Part shown: in pieces, positions 1 to 7,994 of the stretch
Layout: the number at the start of each line of letters is the position of its first letter
How positions within the stretch are numbered: position 1 is the first letter of the stretch
DNA from: Lysobacter sp.
GTDB taxonomy: Bacteria; Pseudomonadota; Gammaproteobacteria; Xanthomonadales; Xanthomonadaceae
Assembly: GCA_019634715.1 (NCBI GenBank)
Contig: JAHCAU010000007.1
Coordinates: 154,609 to 218,608 of the forward strand
Direction of reading: 5' to 3'
DNA: 64,000 bases
Translations under genes and position numbers: made by a program
The notes under the pieces: generated by a model
What the model was told of the DNA's origin: nothing
The model's database searches: none
Seen by the model: only the letters and a program-made list of their open reading frames with translations

Positions 1-52
1 GACGCCCCGTCGCGGTAGACTCCCGTTCCGCTTTCCCCGCCCCCATGCCCAC

Positions 53-1312
53 GTGAACAGCCCTCTCGCCGGCGGTCGCCGACAGGCCGCGCTCGTCTTC
101 ATCTTCATCACCGTGCTGATCGACGTGCTCGCGTTCGGCGTGATCATTCCGGTGCTGCCGCACCTGGTGCAGGCATTCGTCGGCGGCGACAAGTCGACGG
201 CGGCGTACTGGGTCGGCGCCTTCAGCGTGGTGTTCGCGCTGGTGCAGTTCTTCTCCTCGCCGATCCAGGGCGCGCTGTCCGACCGCTTCGGCCGGCGCCC
301 GGTGATCCTGCTGTCCTGCCTGGGACTCGGCATCGATTTCATCGCGATGGCGCTGGCACCGAACCTGGCCTGGCTGTTCGTCGGCCGCATCGTCTCGGCG
401 ATCACCTCCGCCAGCTTCACCACCGCGAACGCCTACATCGCCGACGTCACCGCGCCGGAAAACCGCGCGAAGGGCTTCGGCATGATCGGCGCCGCGTTCG
501 GCCTGGGTTTCACCCTCGGGCCGCTGATCGGCGGCCTGCTCGGCGGCATCGACCATCGCCTGCCGTTCTGGTTCGCCGCGGCGCTGGCCCTGCTCAACTT
601 CGCCTACGGCCTGTTCGTGCTGCCCGAATCGCTGCCGAAGGAGCGCCGCACGCGCAGCTTCGACTGGTCGCACGCCAAGCCCATGGGCGGCGTGAAGATG
701 CTGCGCGACTACCCGCAGATCTGGGGCCTGGTCGCGGTGGTGTTCATCGCCAACTTCGCGCATTACGTGTACCCCAGTACCTTCGTGCTGTTCGCCGATG
801 CGCGCTACGGCTGGGGCGAGACGCAGGCCGGCTACGTGCTGATGGCCGTCGGCGTGCTCAGCGTGATCGTCAATGCGGTGCTGGTCGGCAAGCTGGTGAA
901 GGCGCTCGGCGAGCGCCGCGCGATGCTGTTCGGCCTGTGCTGCGGCGTGGTCGGCTTCGTCGTCTACGGCATGGCCGATGTCGGCTGGCTGTTCCTGGTC
1001 GGCCTGCCGATCAGTGCGCTGTGGGCCATCGCCGCACCCGCGACGCAGTCGCTGATCACCAAGCAGGTCGGCCCCGAGGCGCAGGGCCGCATCCAGGGCG
1101 CGCTCAGCGGGCTGATTTCGCTCGCCGGCATCTTCGCCCCGGCCCTGTTCGCCGGCTCGTTCGGTTTCTTCATCGGCCCGCATGCCCCGGTGCGCCTGCC
1201 GGGCATCGCCTTCCTGATCGCGGCGGCGCTGCTGGCCTGCGCGGTGGTGGTGGCTTGGCGCTATGCGCGGCCTGCGCGGATCGCAGTGCCCGCAGCGGTG
1301 GAGTCGGCCTGA
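53..1312 (+). CDS. TCR/Tet-family MFS drug efflux transporter
   Basis: Predicted inner-membrane proton-coupled antiporter of the major facilitator superfamily, closest in layout to the TetA/TCR drug exporters. The 419-residue protein is hydrophobic throughout with about 12 membrane segments. Motif A is visible after the second segment (GALSDRFGRRP), and a glycine-rich segment (GAAFGLGFTLGPLIGG) fits the antiporter motif C region. Start is GTG at 53; the ATG eight bases upstream is out of frame and stops at once. The gene stands alone and is followed by a REP doublet. Substrate cannot be read from the sequence, so tetracycline specificity is not claimed. Confidence 0.88.
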   Translation: MNSPLAGGRRQAALVFIFITVLIDVLAFGVIIPVLPHLVQAFVGGDKSTAAYWVGAFSVVFALVQFFSSPIQGALSDRFGRRPVILLSCLGLGIDFIAMALAPNLAWLFVGRIVSAITSASFTTANAYIADVTAPENRAKGFGMIGAAFGLGFTLGPLIGGLLGGIDHRLPFWFAAALALLNFAYGLFVLPESLPKERRTRSFDWSHAKPMGGVKMLRDYPQIWGLVAVVFIANFAHYVYPSTFVLFADARYGWGETQAGYVLMAVGVLSVIVNAVLVGKLVKALGERRAMLFGLCCGVVGFVVYGMADVGWLFLVGLPISALWAIAAPATQSLITKQVGPEAQGRIQGALSGLISLAGIFAPALFAGSFGFFIGPHAPVRLPGIAFLIAAALLACAVVVAWRYARPARIAVPAAVESA

Positions 1313-1325
1313 AATCAGCCTTGCG

Positions 1326-1387
1326 TCGCGACTTGCGTCGCTCCTACAAGAGCAGTTGCTCCTCTGTAGGGGCGACGCAAGTCGCGA
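1326..1387. repeat. REP-type inverted doublet A
   Basis: Two 23-base arms at 1326-1348 and 1365-1387 are inverted copies of each other with one mismatch. Each arm carries the self-complementary core GCGACGCAAGTCGC and ends in TGTAGG/CCTACA. It lies between the transporter stop and the end of the convergent barstar-like gene, where it could act as a bidirectional terminator. Confidence 0.85.
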
Positions 1388-1397
1388 GCGCTCTCCG

Positions 1398-1868
1398 CTA
1401 TGCGCCTGGTGAAGTCTCCTCACCAGCGTCGTTGCCCATCGCCTCCAGCTCGCGCGCCGACAGCGGCAGGAAGGTCCAGAACGGCACCTGTTCGTCCGCC
1501 CAGCGCGCGGCGGCGTCGTTGAGGATGTCGAGCACGTCGTCGACTTCGTCCGGCGCGCGTTCGCGCCAGTCGCCGATGTGCTCGAGCACCAGCACGTAGC
1601 CGCCCGACGGCAGCCAGGACAGGTCGTTCAGGCAGTCGGCGAGCGCATCGAGGTTGTTGCCGAACCAGTCCGGGAACGACAGCGCGTCGGCGATCTCGCG
1701 CAGCACGGCATCGAGGTCCGCGCAGGCGCGCAGGTCGACCGGCGCGACGGTATGGCGCAGCAGGCGGCCGGCTTCGACCAGCGCCTCGCGGTCGCGCGCG
1801 TCGACGAAGTAGGCGCCGGCCTGTTCGGGATCGGCGAGCAGGCTGCCCAGTTCCACCGCGATGTTCAT
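1398..1868 (-). CDS. Barstar family ribonuclease inhibitor
   Basis: Cytoplasmic inhibitor predicted to bind and block the ribonuclease encoded just upstream. The 156-residue protein carries the barstar-family core FPDWFGNNLDALADCLND around residues 65-82, followed by a W-L-P-S-G-G-Y strand. It is longer than classical barstar (about 90 residues) because of N- and C-terminal extensions. The ATG overlaps the stop of the ribonuclease gene by four bases (ATGA), so the two are translationally coupled and the toxin/inhibitor pairing is strongly supported by context. No signal peptide is seen, as expected for an immunity protein that must stay inside. Confidence 0.9.
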   Translation of the reverse strand: MNIAVELGSLLADPEQAGAYFVDARDREALVEAGRLLRHTVAPVDLRACADLDAVLREIADALSFPDWFGNNLDALADCLNDLSWLPSGGYVLVLEHIGDWRERAPDEVDDVLDILNDAAARWADEQVPFWTFLPLSARELEAMGNDAGEETSPGA

Positions 1869-2362
1869 GGTGTCGCCTCCGATCCGCCGAGCGTGAAGCG
1901 ACGGAAGCTGCGGTAGTGGTCGTCGGTGTAGAAGTACTCGACCGGCGGACGCCCGCCGCTGACGATGCGTCGCGCGCCGCGATCGCGCGACCCCGGCGTC
2001 TCGACGGTGTATTCGCGGTAGTAACCGCTTGGTTGCTGCGGCAGCCGGCGCTCGCGGTTGCCGAACACGCCGTCGTCCTGGCGATGCGGATACGGCCCGC
2101 CGCGTGCGATCAGCCGCAGGGTGTCGATGGCTTCGGGCGGCAGGAAGTCCGGATACCGCGGCGATGCGGTCGGGGTCGCCGGCGTATCTGCCGGCATCGG
2201 TGGCGGCAGCGCCAGCGGCGTGGTTTCGGTCGCGGCGGCGCGGCCGGGCGCGTCGGGCGCCGGCGCGCGCAGGAAGCTCCAGGAGGCCGCACCGAGCAGT
2301 ACCAGCGCGAGCACGGCGATCCAGCTCGAGTTGCGCTTGCGTGAAGACGATGATCGACGCAT
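1865..2362 (-). CDS. Guanyl-specific ribonuclease (RNase Sa/barnase-like), membrane-anchored or exported
   Basis: Predicted N1/T1/barnase-superfamily endoribonuclease cutting RNA after G. Residues 1-12 are basic and 13-31 form one hydrophobic segment (signal or anchor). A Pro/Ala linker runs to about residue 70 and the catalytic domain fills 72-157. The domain resembles Streptomyces RNase Sa closely: LPPEAIDTLRLI, FGNRERRLP, YYREYTVETPG and TDDHYRSF. E117 (base), R128 and H149 (acid) match E54, R65 and H85 of RNase Sa, so it should be active. The start ATG gives a coherent signal segment. The stop overlaps the downstream barstar-like gene by ATGA. Confidence 0.9.
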   Translation of the reverse strand: MRRSSSSRKRNSSWIAVLALVLLGAASWSFLRAPAPDAPGRAAATETTPLALPPPMPADTPATPTASPRYPDFLPPEAIDTLRLIARGGPYPHRQDDGVFGNRERRLPQQPSGYYREYTVETPGSRDRGARRIVSGGRPPVEYFYTDDHYRSFRRFTLGGSEATP

Positions 2363-2418
2363 GCCTGGCTCCCGTCCGGTGACCGCCGCAGTGTAGACCC
2401 GATCCGGTCCCGTGGGGT

Positions 2419-2718
2419 TCAGCCGCAGGTGATCGCGACGATGGTGCGGTCGGCGTCGACGCGGATGTCGAGGCGATCCGTGCGGTAGTCGAGGGTCACG
2501 GCGTCGTCCGGGCCGATCACGCGCACCTGTTGGGACGCGCTGGCGCGCTTCGCGGCATCGACGACCTGCGTTTCGGCCTTGCGGCCGATGTACTGCTGGG
2601 CGGGTTCGGCGCGGCATTCGCCGGGGGATTCGGTGCCTGCCGTCGGATCGGAAGGCGTCGACGCGCAGGCGGCGCAGGACAGGACGGCGAGCAGCGGAAC
2701 GCTGGACAGGATGCGCAT
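2419..2718 (-). CDS. I78-family peptidase inhibitor-like lipoprotein
   Basis: Small exported protein of the I78 (potato-inhibitor-like, bacterial) family. Residues 1-20 form a signal ending in cysteines (VLSC, CAAC), suggesting a lipoprotein. The mature part shows the family pattern: a QQYIGRKA segment, a central RVIGPDDAVTLDYR turn, DRLDIRVD and the terminal ITCG. I chose the ATG at 2718 because GGAG lies eight bases upstream; an in-frame ATG five codons earlier is possible. Inhibition of proteases is inferred from the family only. It is transcribed towards the ribonuclease pair but separated by about 56 bases. Confidence 0.75.
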   Translation of the reverse strand: MRILSSVPLLAVLSCAACASTPSDPTAGTESPGECRAEPAQQYIGRKAETQVVDAAKRASASQQVRVIGPDDAVTLDYRTDRLDIRVDADRTIVAITCG

Positions 2719-2939
2719 GGTCGGATTCTCCATGGAAGCGCCTTTCGGCGGAAAAGACCGGGGCACAGTATGCAGAGCACGCCGTGGATGAGCACCGTTC
2801 GTGCGCTTCCGGCAGGGGCGGGGTTCAGTGTCCGCGACCATGCATGCGTCGCGTTATGATCGGCGTGCGCCTGCTCCGGCCACGCTTCCGGTCGCGATGC
2901 GCGCGATCGACCACGCTTCCCACGACACGAGGACCCACC

Positions 2940-3329
2940 ATGACCGGCGCAGGCGGCACACCCGGCGGCATCTCGCAATTCCTGATCGGTCTGGTCTGCG
3001 CGGTCGCGGGCGGCTGGCTGCTCACCAACCAGGTCCACGTCAGCTCCGGCGGCCTCTGGAGTTTCCACGGTTACAACACCTTCGGGCTGTCGCTGATTCC
3101 GTTCCTGCTCGGCACCGGCCTCGTGTTCTTCAACGCGAAGTCGGTGATCGGCTGGCTGCTGCTGCTCGCCGGCGTCACCATCATCATCGTCGGCGTGCTC
3201 GCCAACCTGCAGATCTATTTCCGCCCGACCAGCCTGTTCAACACGCTGATGATGCTGGGGCTGCTGGCCGGCGGTCTGGGATTGATCGCGGCTTCGCTGC
3301 GGAGCAGGCCGGCCTCGGAGAAGCAATAG
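2940..3329 (+). CDS. Small multi-spanning membrane protein, unknown function
   Basis: A 129-residue protein with a Gly-rich N-terminus and four predicted membrane segments: about residues 12-30, 47-64, 66-90 and 100-118. I recognise no characterised family and assign no function. The ATG has GAGGA about eight bases upstream, better than earlier in-frame starts that would add an implausible basic leader. Its TAG stop is the first part of REP doublet B, which it shares with the convergent exonuclease III gene. Confidence 0.72.
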   Translation: MTGAGGTPGGISQFLIGLVCAVAGGWLLTNQVHVSSGGLWSFHGYNTFGLSLIPFLLGTGLVFFNAKSVIGWLLLLAGVTIIIVGVLANLQIYFRPTSLFNTLMMLGLLAGGLGLIAASLRSRPASEKQ

Positions 3330-3393
3330 GGTGCGGTTCACCGCACCGATTCGATTTCACGAGGAAAAGCCGGTGCGGCGAGCCGCACCCTAT
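3326..3393. repeat. REP-type inverted doublet B overlapping two convergent stop codons
   Basis: Arms at 3326-3348 and 3371-3393 are inverted copies with two differences (core GGTGCGG/CCGCACC, ending in CCCTAT). Each arm is also a hairpin by itself. The left arm contains the stop of the membrane-protein gene and the right arm contains the stop of xthA, so the element probably ends both transcripts. Confidence 0.85.
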
Positions 3394-4163
3394 GCGCCTA
3401 TGTCCACCCACGCCGGCGCATGGTCGCTGGGTCGGTCCCAGGTGCGCGGTTCGCGGTCGATGTCGGCGGCGACGGTCCTGTCGCGCAGCGCATCGGAGAC
3501 CAGGTTGAGGTCGATGCGCAGGCCGAGGTTGCGACGGAAGCCGGCCTGGCGGTAATCCCACCAGCTGAAGACGCCGCCTTCGCTGTGGTGCAGGCGGTAG
3601 GCGTCGTGCAGGCCGAGGTCGAGCAGGCGCTTGAGTGCGGCGCGCTCGGCGGTGGAGGTGAGGATGCTGTCGTCGTTCCACACAGCCGGGTCGTGCACGT
3701 CGCGGTCGTCGGGCGCGATGTTGAAATCGCCCATCACCACCAGCCGCGGATGCCGCGACAGCTCGTCGGCGAGCCAGCCGTGCACGGCGTCGAGCCAGCG
3801 CAGCTTGTATTCGTATTTCTCGGTACCGACGTCCTGGCCGTTGACCACGTACAGGTTGACGATGCGGATGCCGTTGACGGTGGCGGCGATGGCGCGGCGT
3901 TGCGCGTCGTCGAAACCGGGGATGCCGATGGTGACCTCGTCGAGCGCGTGGCCGCGCGCGAGCAGGGCGACGCCGTTGTAGGTCTTCTGCCCGGCGAACA
4001 CGCTGCGGTAGCCGAGGCCGGCCAACACCGCATCGGGGAAGCGGTTGTCCTCCAGCTTGGTCTCCTGCAGCCCGACCACGTCGGGCTGCGCGGCCTGCAG
4101 CCATTGTTCGAGGTGCGGCAGGCGCACGTTGAGCGAATTGACGTTCCAGGAGGCGATTTTCAT
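3390..4163 (-). CDS. xthA: Exodeoxyribonuclease III
   Basis: DNA-repair nuclease with AP-endonuclease and 3'-phosphatase activity (EEP superfamily). The 257-residue length is normal. Visible motifs are the N-terminal MKIASWNVNSLNVR, the metal-binding LQETKLED, the catalytic NLYVVNGQ and VVMGDFNIAPDD, the WWDYR segment, and the terminal SDHAPAW containing the catalytic Asp-His. The start is set by MKIASWN, the family N-terminus; longer in-frame starts add about 90 basic, low-complexity residues. Its stop lies inside REP doublet B. Confidence 0.96.
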   Translation of the reverse strand: MKIASWNVNSLNVRLPHLEQWLQAAQPDVVGLQETKLEDNRFPDAVLAGLGYRSVFAGQKTYNGVALLARGHALDEVTIGIPGFDDAQRRAIAATVNGIRIVNLYVVNGQDVGTEKYEYKLRWLDAVHGWLADELSRHPRLVVMGDFNIAPDDRDVHDPAVWNDDSILTSTAERAALKRLLDLGLHDAYRLHHSEGGVFSWWDYRQAGFRRNLGLRIDLNLVSDALRDRTVAADIDREPRTWDRPSDHAPAWVDIGA

Positions 4164-4484
4164 GGCGCGAGTGTAGCGGGATTCGCCGCGCCTGCGTTTG
4201 CGGCGGCGCGAGCGGACGGGCGGTCCGGGCATGGCGCCATCCCGCCGTCGTCCTGCGGCCAGCGCCCGCGCAGCTCGCGCGCGTCGCGTCGGGGTGTCGT
4301 GCATTCCGCTCGAAGGACGCCGGGCCGATCGTGCGGCATGCATGGAAGAGGCGAGGAAAATCCGGGCAAAACAGCGATTCCATGACGGAGCATGAATGCG
4401 GTGGCGCGATGCGGTCGAATCGCCCGGCATGGACGGATGACGGTGTTACAACGTGCCCACTTTCAAACCAAGGGAGACATCGGC
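4164..4484. other. Gene-free stretch between divergent xthA and the GlsB-like gene
   Basis: About 320 bases with no credible coding region on either strand; the open frames here are arginine-rich shadows. It must hold the divergent promoters of xthA and the downstream stress-type gene. I see a good ribosome binding site (AGGGAGA) just before 4485 but no convincing -35/-10 pair, palindrome or RNA structure. Confidence 0.6.
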
Positions 4485-4754
4485 ATGAACATCATCATCT
4501 GGCTCGTCGTCGGCGGCATCATCGGCTGGCTCGCGAGCATCATCATGCGACGCGACGCGCAGCAGGGCATCATCCTCAACGTCGTCGTCGGCATCGTGGG
4601 CTCCTTCCTCGGCGGTTTCCTCATCGCGCCGATGCTCGGCTCCGGCACGGCCAATTCCGGCGACTTCTCGCTGCCCGGGCTGCTCGCTTCGCTCGGCGGC
4701 GCGGTGATCCTGCTGCTGCTGGTGAACCTGATCACGCGGGGCCGCGCGCGCTGA
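4485..4754 (+). CDS. GlsB/YeaQ/YmgE family stress-response membrane protein
   Basis: An 89-residue inner-membrane protein of the transglycosylase-associated (GlsB/YeaQ/YmgE) family, often induced by envelope or general stress; the biochemical role is unknown. It shows three hydrophobic segments with the family pattern IIIWLVVGGIIGWLAS, IILNVVVGIVGSFLGG and a C-terminal ILLLLVNLI. The start follows an AGGGAGA ribosome binding site at ideal spacing. It is monocistronic and followed by a strong GC-rich hairpin terminator. Confidence 0.9.
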   Translation: MNIIIWLVVGGIIGWLASIIMRRDAQQGIILNVVVGIVGSFLGGFLIAPMLGSGTANSGDFSLPGLLASLGGAVILLLLVNLITRGRAR

Positions 4755-4788
4755 CATACCGGCATCGATCCCCGCACCCGCTGCGATC

Positions 4789-4820
4789 CGACGAGGCCCG
4801 GCATCCGCCGGGCCTCGTCG
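4789..4820 (+). terminator. Hairpin terminator after the GlsB-like gene
   Basis: A perfect 13-bp stem (4789-4801 with 4808-4820) and a 6-base loop, starting about 35 bases after the stop codon. There is no long U-tract. The hairpin may also serve the convergent aldehyde dehydrogenase gene. Confidence 0.75.
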
Positions 4821-4855
4821 CATGGGCGCGGTCCCGATGCGCTTCGCTGCAGCGT

Positions 4856-6274
4856 CTACCGGGTCAGCTTGCGCACCAGCTGGTCGATCCACCCGGTGTA
4901 GGGCGGCTTGAGCAGGTCGGTCGCGCTCCAGCGGGCCTGCCACAGCACCGGCATCGCCTTTGTGAAGGTCTCGAAGCCGGCTTCGCCGTGGTACTGGCCC
5001 ATGCCGCTGGGGCCGATGCCGCCGAAGGGCAGGTCGGTGGCGGCGAAGTGCAGCAGGGTGTCGTTGACGGTGACGCCGCCGGCGACCAGGCGGCCGAGGA
5101 TGTGCTCGACGGTGCCGCGGTCGTGGCTGAAGGGATACAGCGCCAGCGGCCGGTCGTGGCGTTCGACATGCGCGATCGCGTCGTCGAGCGACGCGTAGCC
5201 GCGGATCGGCAGGATCGGCCCGAAGATCTCGTCCTGCATCACCGTCGCGTCGTCGCCCGGATCAAGGACCAGGGTCGGCGGAATCAGGCGTTCGGCGTCG
5301 GCACGGGCCGCGTCGACTTCGGCCAGGGCGATCACCTGCAGGCCGCGCGCGCGGGCGTCGTCGAGATGCGCGCGCAACCGGCGGTACTGGCCTTCGTTGA
5401 TGATGCGGGTGAAATGCGCGGCTTTGCCCATGTCCGCGCCGTAGCGCGCGTGGACCTGCGCCCGCAGCGCGGTGGCCAGCGCATCGCGGCGCCCGGCATC
5501 GACCAGCACATAGTCCGGCGCGATGCAGGTCTGGCCGCCGTTGAACCACTTGCCGCTGGCCAGGCGTGCGGCGGCCTGTTCGATCGGGAAATCCGCCGCG
5601 ACGATCGCCGGCGACTTGCCACCCAGTTCCAGGGTCAGCGGCGTGAGGTTCGGTGCTGCGGCGGCCATGACCTTGCGGCCGACGCCGGTGGAGCCGGTGA
5701 ACAGCAGGTGGTCGAAGGGCAGGCCGGCGAAGGCCGCGCCCATCTCGGCGCCGCCCAGCGCCACCGCGACGCGATCGGCCGGGAAGACCTCGGCCAGCAG
5801 CGACTGCAGGAAGGCACTGGTGCGCGGCGTGTGTTCGGAGGGTTTGAGGAAGACGTGGTTGCCTGCCGCGATCGCGGTGGCCAGCGGCACCAGTGCGAGG
5901 TTCACCGGATAGTTCCACGGCGACATCACGCCGACCACGCCCAGGGCCTCGCGCCGCACCTGCGCGCGCGCCGGCCACAGCCGCCAGCCGACCCGCCCGC
6001 GTCGCGGCTTCATCCAGCGGCGCAGGTGGCGGCGCAGGTGGTCGATCTCGGTGATGACCGTCATGCCGTCGGACAGCAGGGTCTCGTGCTCGGAGCGGTG
6101 GCCGAAGTCGGCGCGCACCGCGGCCTCCATCTCGGCCATGCGCCTGCGGAACACGGTCTTCAGCCGCTCCAGGTCGGCCATGCGCTGGGCGTGGTCGGGT
6201 TTGCGGGCCAGCCAGGCGGTGCGCAGGCGGTCGAGGGTCTGCGTGAGGTCGACGGAAGCGGTGGGCATGTCCAT
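4856..6274 (-). CDS. Coniferyl-aldehyde dehydrogenase-like NAD(P)-dependent aldehyde dehydrogenase
   Basis: Oxidises an aldehyde to the acid. The 472-residue ALDH has the Rossmann/cofactor segment VMSPWNYPVNL, the FTGSTGVGRKV turn, the general-base motif LELGGKSP and the nucleophile loop FNGGQTCIAPDY. The C-terminus (DLLKPPYTGW) and overall length match the CalB/coniferyl aldehyde dehydrogenase subgroup, which also includes fatty-aldehyde enzymes lacking long extensions. The natural substrate is not readable. An ATG at 6274 gives MDMPTASVDL; a second Met two codons on is an alternative start. Transcribed alone. Confidence 0.9.
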   Translation of the reverse strand: MDMPTASVDLTQTLDRLRTAWLARKPDHAQRMADLERLKTVFRRRMAEMEAAVRADFGHRSEHETLLSDGMTVITEIDHLRRHLRRWMKPRRGRVGWRLWPARAQVRREALGVVGVMSPWNYPVNLALVPLATAIAAGNHVFLKPSEHTPRTSAFLQSLLAEVFPADRVAVALGGAEMGAAFAGLPFDHLLFTGSTGVGRKVMAAAAPNLTPLTLELGGKSPAIVAADFPIEQAAARLASGKWFNGGQTCIAPDYVLVDAGRRDALATALRAQVHARYGADMGKAAHFTRIINEGQYRRLRAHLDDARARGLQVIALAEVDAARADAERLIPPTLVLDPGDDATVMQDEIFGPILPIRGYASLDDAIAHVERHDRPLALYPFSHDRGTVEHILGRLVAGGVTVNDTLLHFAATDLPFGGIGPSGMGQYHGEAGFETFTKAMPVLWQARWSATDLLKPPYTGWIDQLVRKLTR

Positions 6275-6416
6275 ACGCCGAAGTGTAGTGGCTTTCCGTG
6301 CAGACGCAGGCGCCCGGGCGTCGCGTTTTCCATACCCGGCCCGTACCCGCCCGTCCGTGGCGTGCGCGCCAGGCATGCGCCGTGCGCCGTGCCGGGTCGC
6401 ATGGTTCAATGCCGGC

Positions 6417-6980
6417 ATGAACGATGCCCACAGCCCCCATCCCCTCACCCGCCCCTATCTCGGCCAGTGGCCCCGGCTCGGCGGCGGCGTCTACATCGAC
6501 CCCGCCGCCACGGTCATCGGCGATGTCGAGATCGGCGACGACAGCTCCGTCTGGCCCGCCACCGTGATCCGCGGCGACGTCAACTTCATCCGCATCGGTG
6601 CGCGCACCAACCTCCAGGACGGCACCATCGTCCACGTCAGCCACGACGGGCCGCACGCCAAGCTCGGCGGGTTCGCCACCCGCATCGGCAGCGACGTCAC
6701 CATCGGCCACAAGGCCATCATCCATGCCTGCACCATCGAGGACGCGGTGCTGATCGGCATGGGCGCGATCGTCCTCGACGGCGCGGTGGTGAAGAAACAC
6801 GCCTTCGTCGGTGCCGGCGCGCTGGTGCCGCCGGGCAAGGTGGTCGGCGAGGGCGAGATGTGGCTGGGCAGCCCGGCCAAGTGCGCGCGCCGGCTCAGCG
6901 ACGCCGAGATCGAAGCGCTGTACTACTCGGCCGGGCATTACGTGCGACTCAAGGATCAATACCTCAACCCACCTGCCTGA
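6417..6980 (+). CDS. Gamma-carbonic anhydrase-like left-handed beta-helix protein
   Basis: Trimeric hexapeptide-repeat protein of the gamma-carbonic anhydrase (YrdA/PaaY) family. The 187 residues contain the isoleucine-patch repeats (VIGDVEIGDDSSVWP, TVIRGDVNFIRIGART) and the metal-ligand histidines in IVHVSHDG and IGHKAIIHAC. The helix-capping C-terminus with YYSAGHYVRLKDQYL is typical. Zinc binding is likely; real carbonic anhydrase activity is uncertain because many family members lack it. It lies 18 bases upstream of the DUF2157 operon and may be cotranscribed. Confidence 0.9.
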   Translation: MNDAHSPHPLTRPYLGQWPRLGGGVYIDPAATVIGDVEIGDDSSVWPATVIRGDVNFIRIGARTNLQDGTIVHVSHDGPHAKLGGFATRIGSDVTIGHKAIIHACTIEDAVLIGMGAIVLDGAVVKKHAFVGAGALVPPGKVVGEGEMWLGSPAKCARRLSDAEIEALYYSAGHYVRLKDQYLNPPA

Positions 6981-6998
6981 CCGGCACGGAGACGCGTC

Positions 6999-7994
6999 AT
7001 GCACGATGCAGCGGGATGGCGGGACGAGGCGGCGACGCGGTCGCTGCTGCGCGGCTGGCGACGCGCCGATGCGATCGACGCCGCGACGTCGGCGCGCGCG
7101 CAGGCGGCGCTGGGCGGCGATCCCGCACCGGCGCAGTGGCGCGGCTTCCTCGACCGCCTCGCGCTGTGGCTCGGCGTGGCCCTGCTCGCGGCCGGCGCGA
7201 TCTGCTTCATCGCCGCCAACTGGGACGAGATGGGCAAATTCCTGCGCCTGTACGGCCTGCAGGCGCTGCTGGTGCTGGCGGTGGTCGCCGCGGCGTGGCT
7301 CGGGCTGTCGCGCATCGCCGGGCAGGCGGTGCTGTGGCTGGCGATGGTGCTGCTGGGCGGCCTGCTCGCCCTGATCGGCCAGACCTACCAGACCGGCGCC
7401 GACACCTGGGAGCTGTTCGCGCTGTGGGCCGCGCTGTCGCTGCCCTGGGTGCTCGCCGGCCGGCATGCGGCGCTGTGGCTGATCTGGGCGCTGCTGCTGA
7501 ACGTGACGCTGACGCTGTGGCTGGGACTCGGCCGTGCCTGGTGGATGCCGCTGGCGACGAACGAGGAAATGCTGTCGACCGGACTGCTGAATGCGCTGCT
7601 CCTGCTCGCCTGGGAACTCGCCGGCACCCGCTGGGCCGAGTTCTCCGGTCGCGTCGGGCGCCGCCTGCTGGCGTTCGCGATGATCGCGCTGCTGGTGTTC
7701 GCGGCGATGGACGACATCTTCGGTCGCGATCGCGGGCTGCATCTCGGCGTCTGGTGCTGGCTGGCGACGACCCTGGTGGCCGGTATCTGCTTCCTGCGCC
7801 TGCGCCGCGACCTGCCGGTGCTGGCGATGCTGATGCTGGGCGTTATCGCGGTGGTGACCAGCGCGCTGGCGGAATTCGTGTTCAGCGGCAAGGAGACCGC
7901 CTTCGAGATGCTCGTGCTCGCCGTGGCGGTGATCGCCCAGGGCACGGCCGCCGCATTCGTGCTGCGCCGGCTGGCGCGCGGGGAGGCGGCATGA
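6999..7994 (+). CDS. DUF2157 multi-spanning membrane protein
   Basis: A 331-residue inner-membrane protein with a cytoplasmic N-terminal segment of about 50 residues (family DUF2157, residues about 15-150) and then nine or ten hydrophobic helices. The motif FIAANWDEMGKFLRLYG is characteristic. Function is unknown. It is the first gene of a three-gene set with a DUF4401 protein and a GDYXXLXY protein, each overlapping the next by four bases (ATGA). The conserved order suggests one membrane complex, but no activity can be assigned. Confidence 0.85.
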   Translation: MHDAAGWRDEAATRSLLRGWRRADAIDAATSARAQAALGGDPAPAQWRGFLDRLALWLGVALLAAGAICFIAANWDEMGKFLRLYGLQALLVLAVVAAAWLGLSRIAGQAVLWLAMVLLGGLLALIGQTYQTGADTWELFALWAALSLPWVLAGRHAALWLIWALLLNVTLTLWLGLGRAWWMPLATNEEMLSTGLLNALLLLAWELAGTRWAEFSGRVGRRLLAFAMIALLVFAAMDDIFGRDRGLHLGVWCWLATTLVAGICFLRLRRDLPVLAMLMLGVIAVVTSALAEFVFSGKETAFEMLVLAVAVIAQGTAAAFVLRRLARGEAA

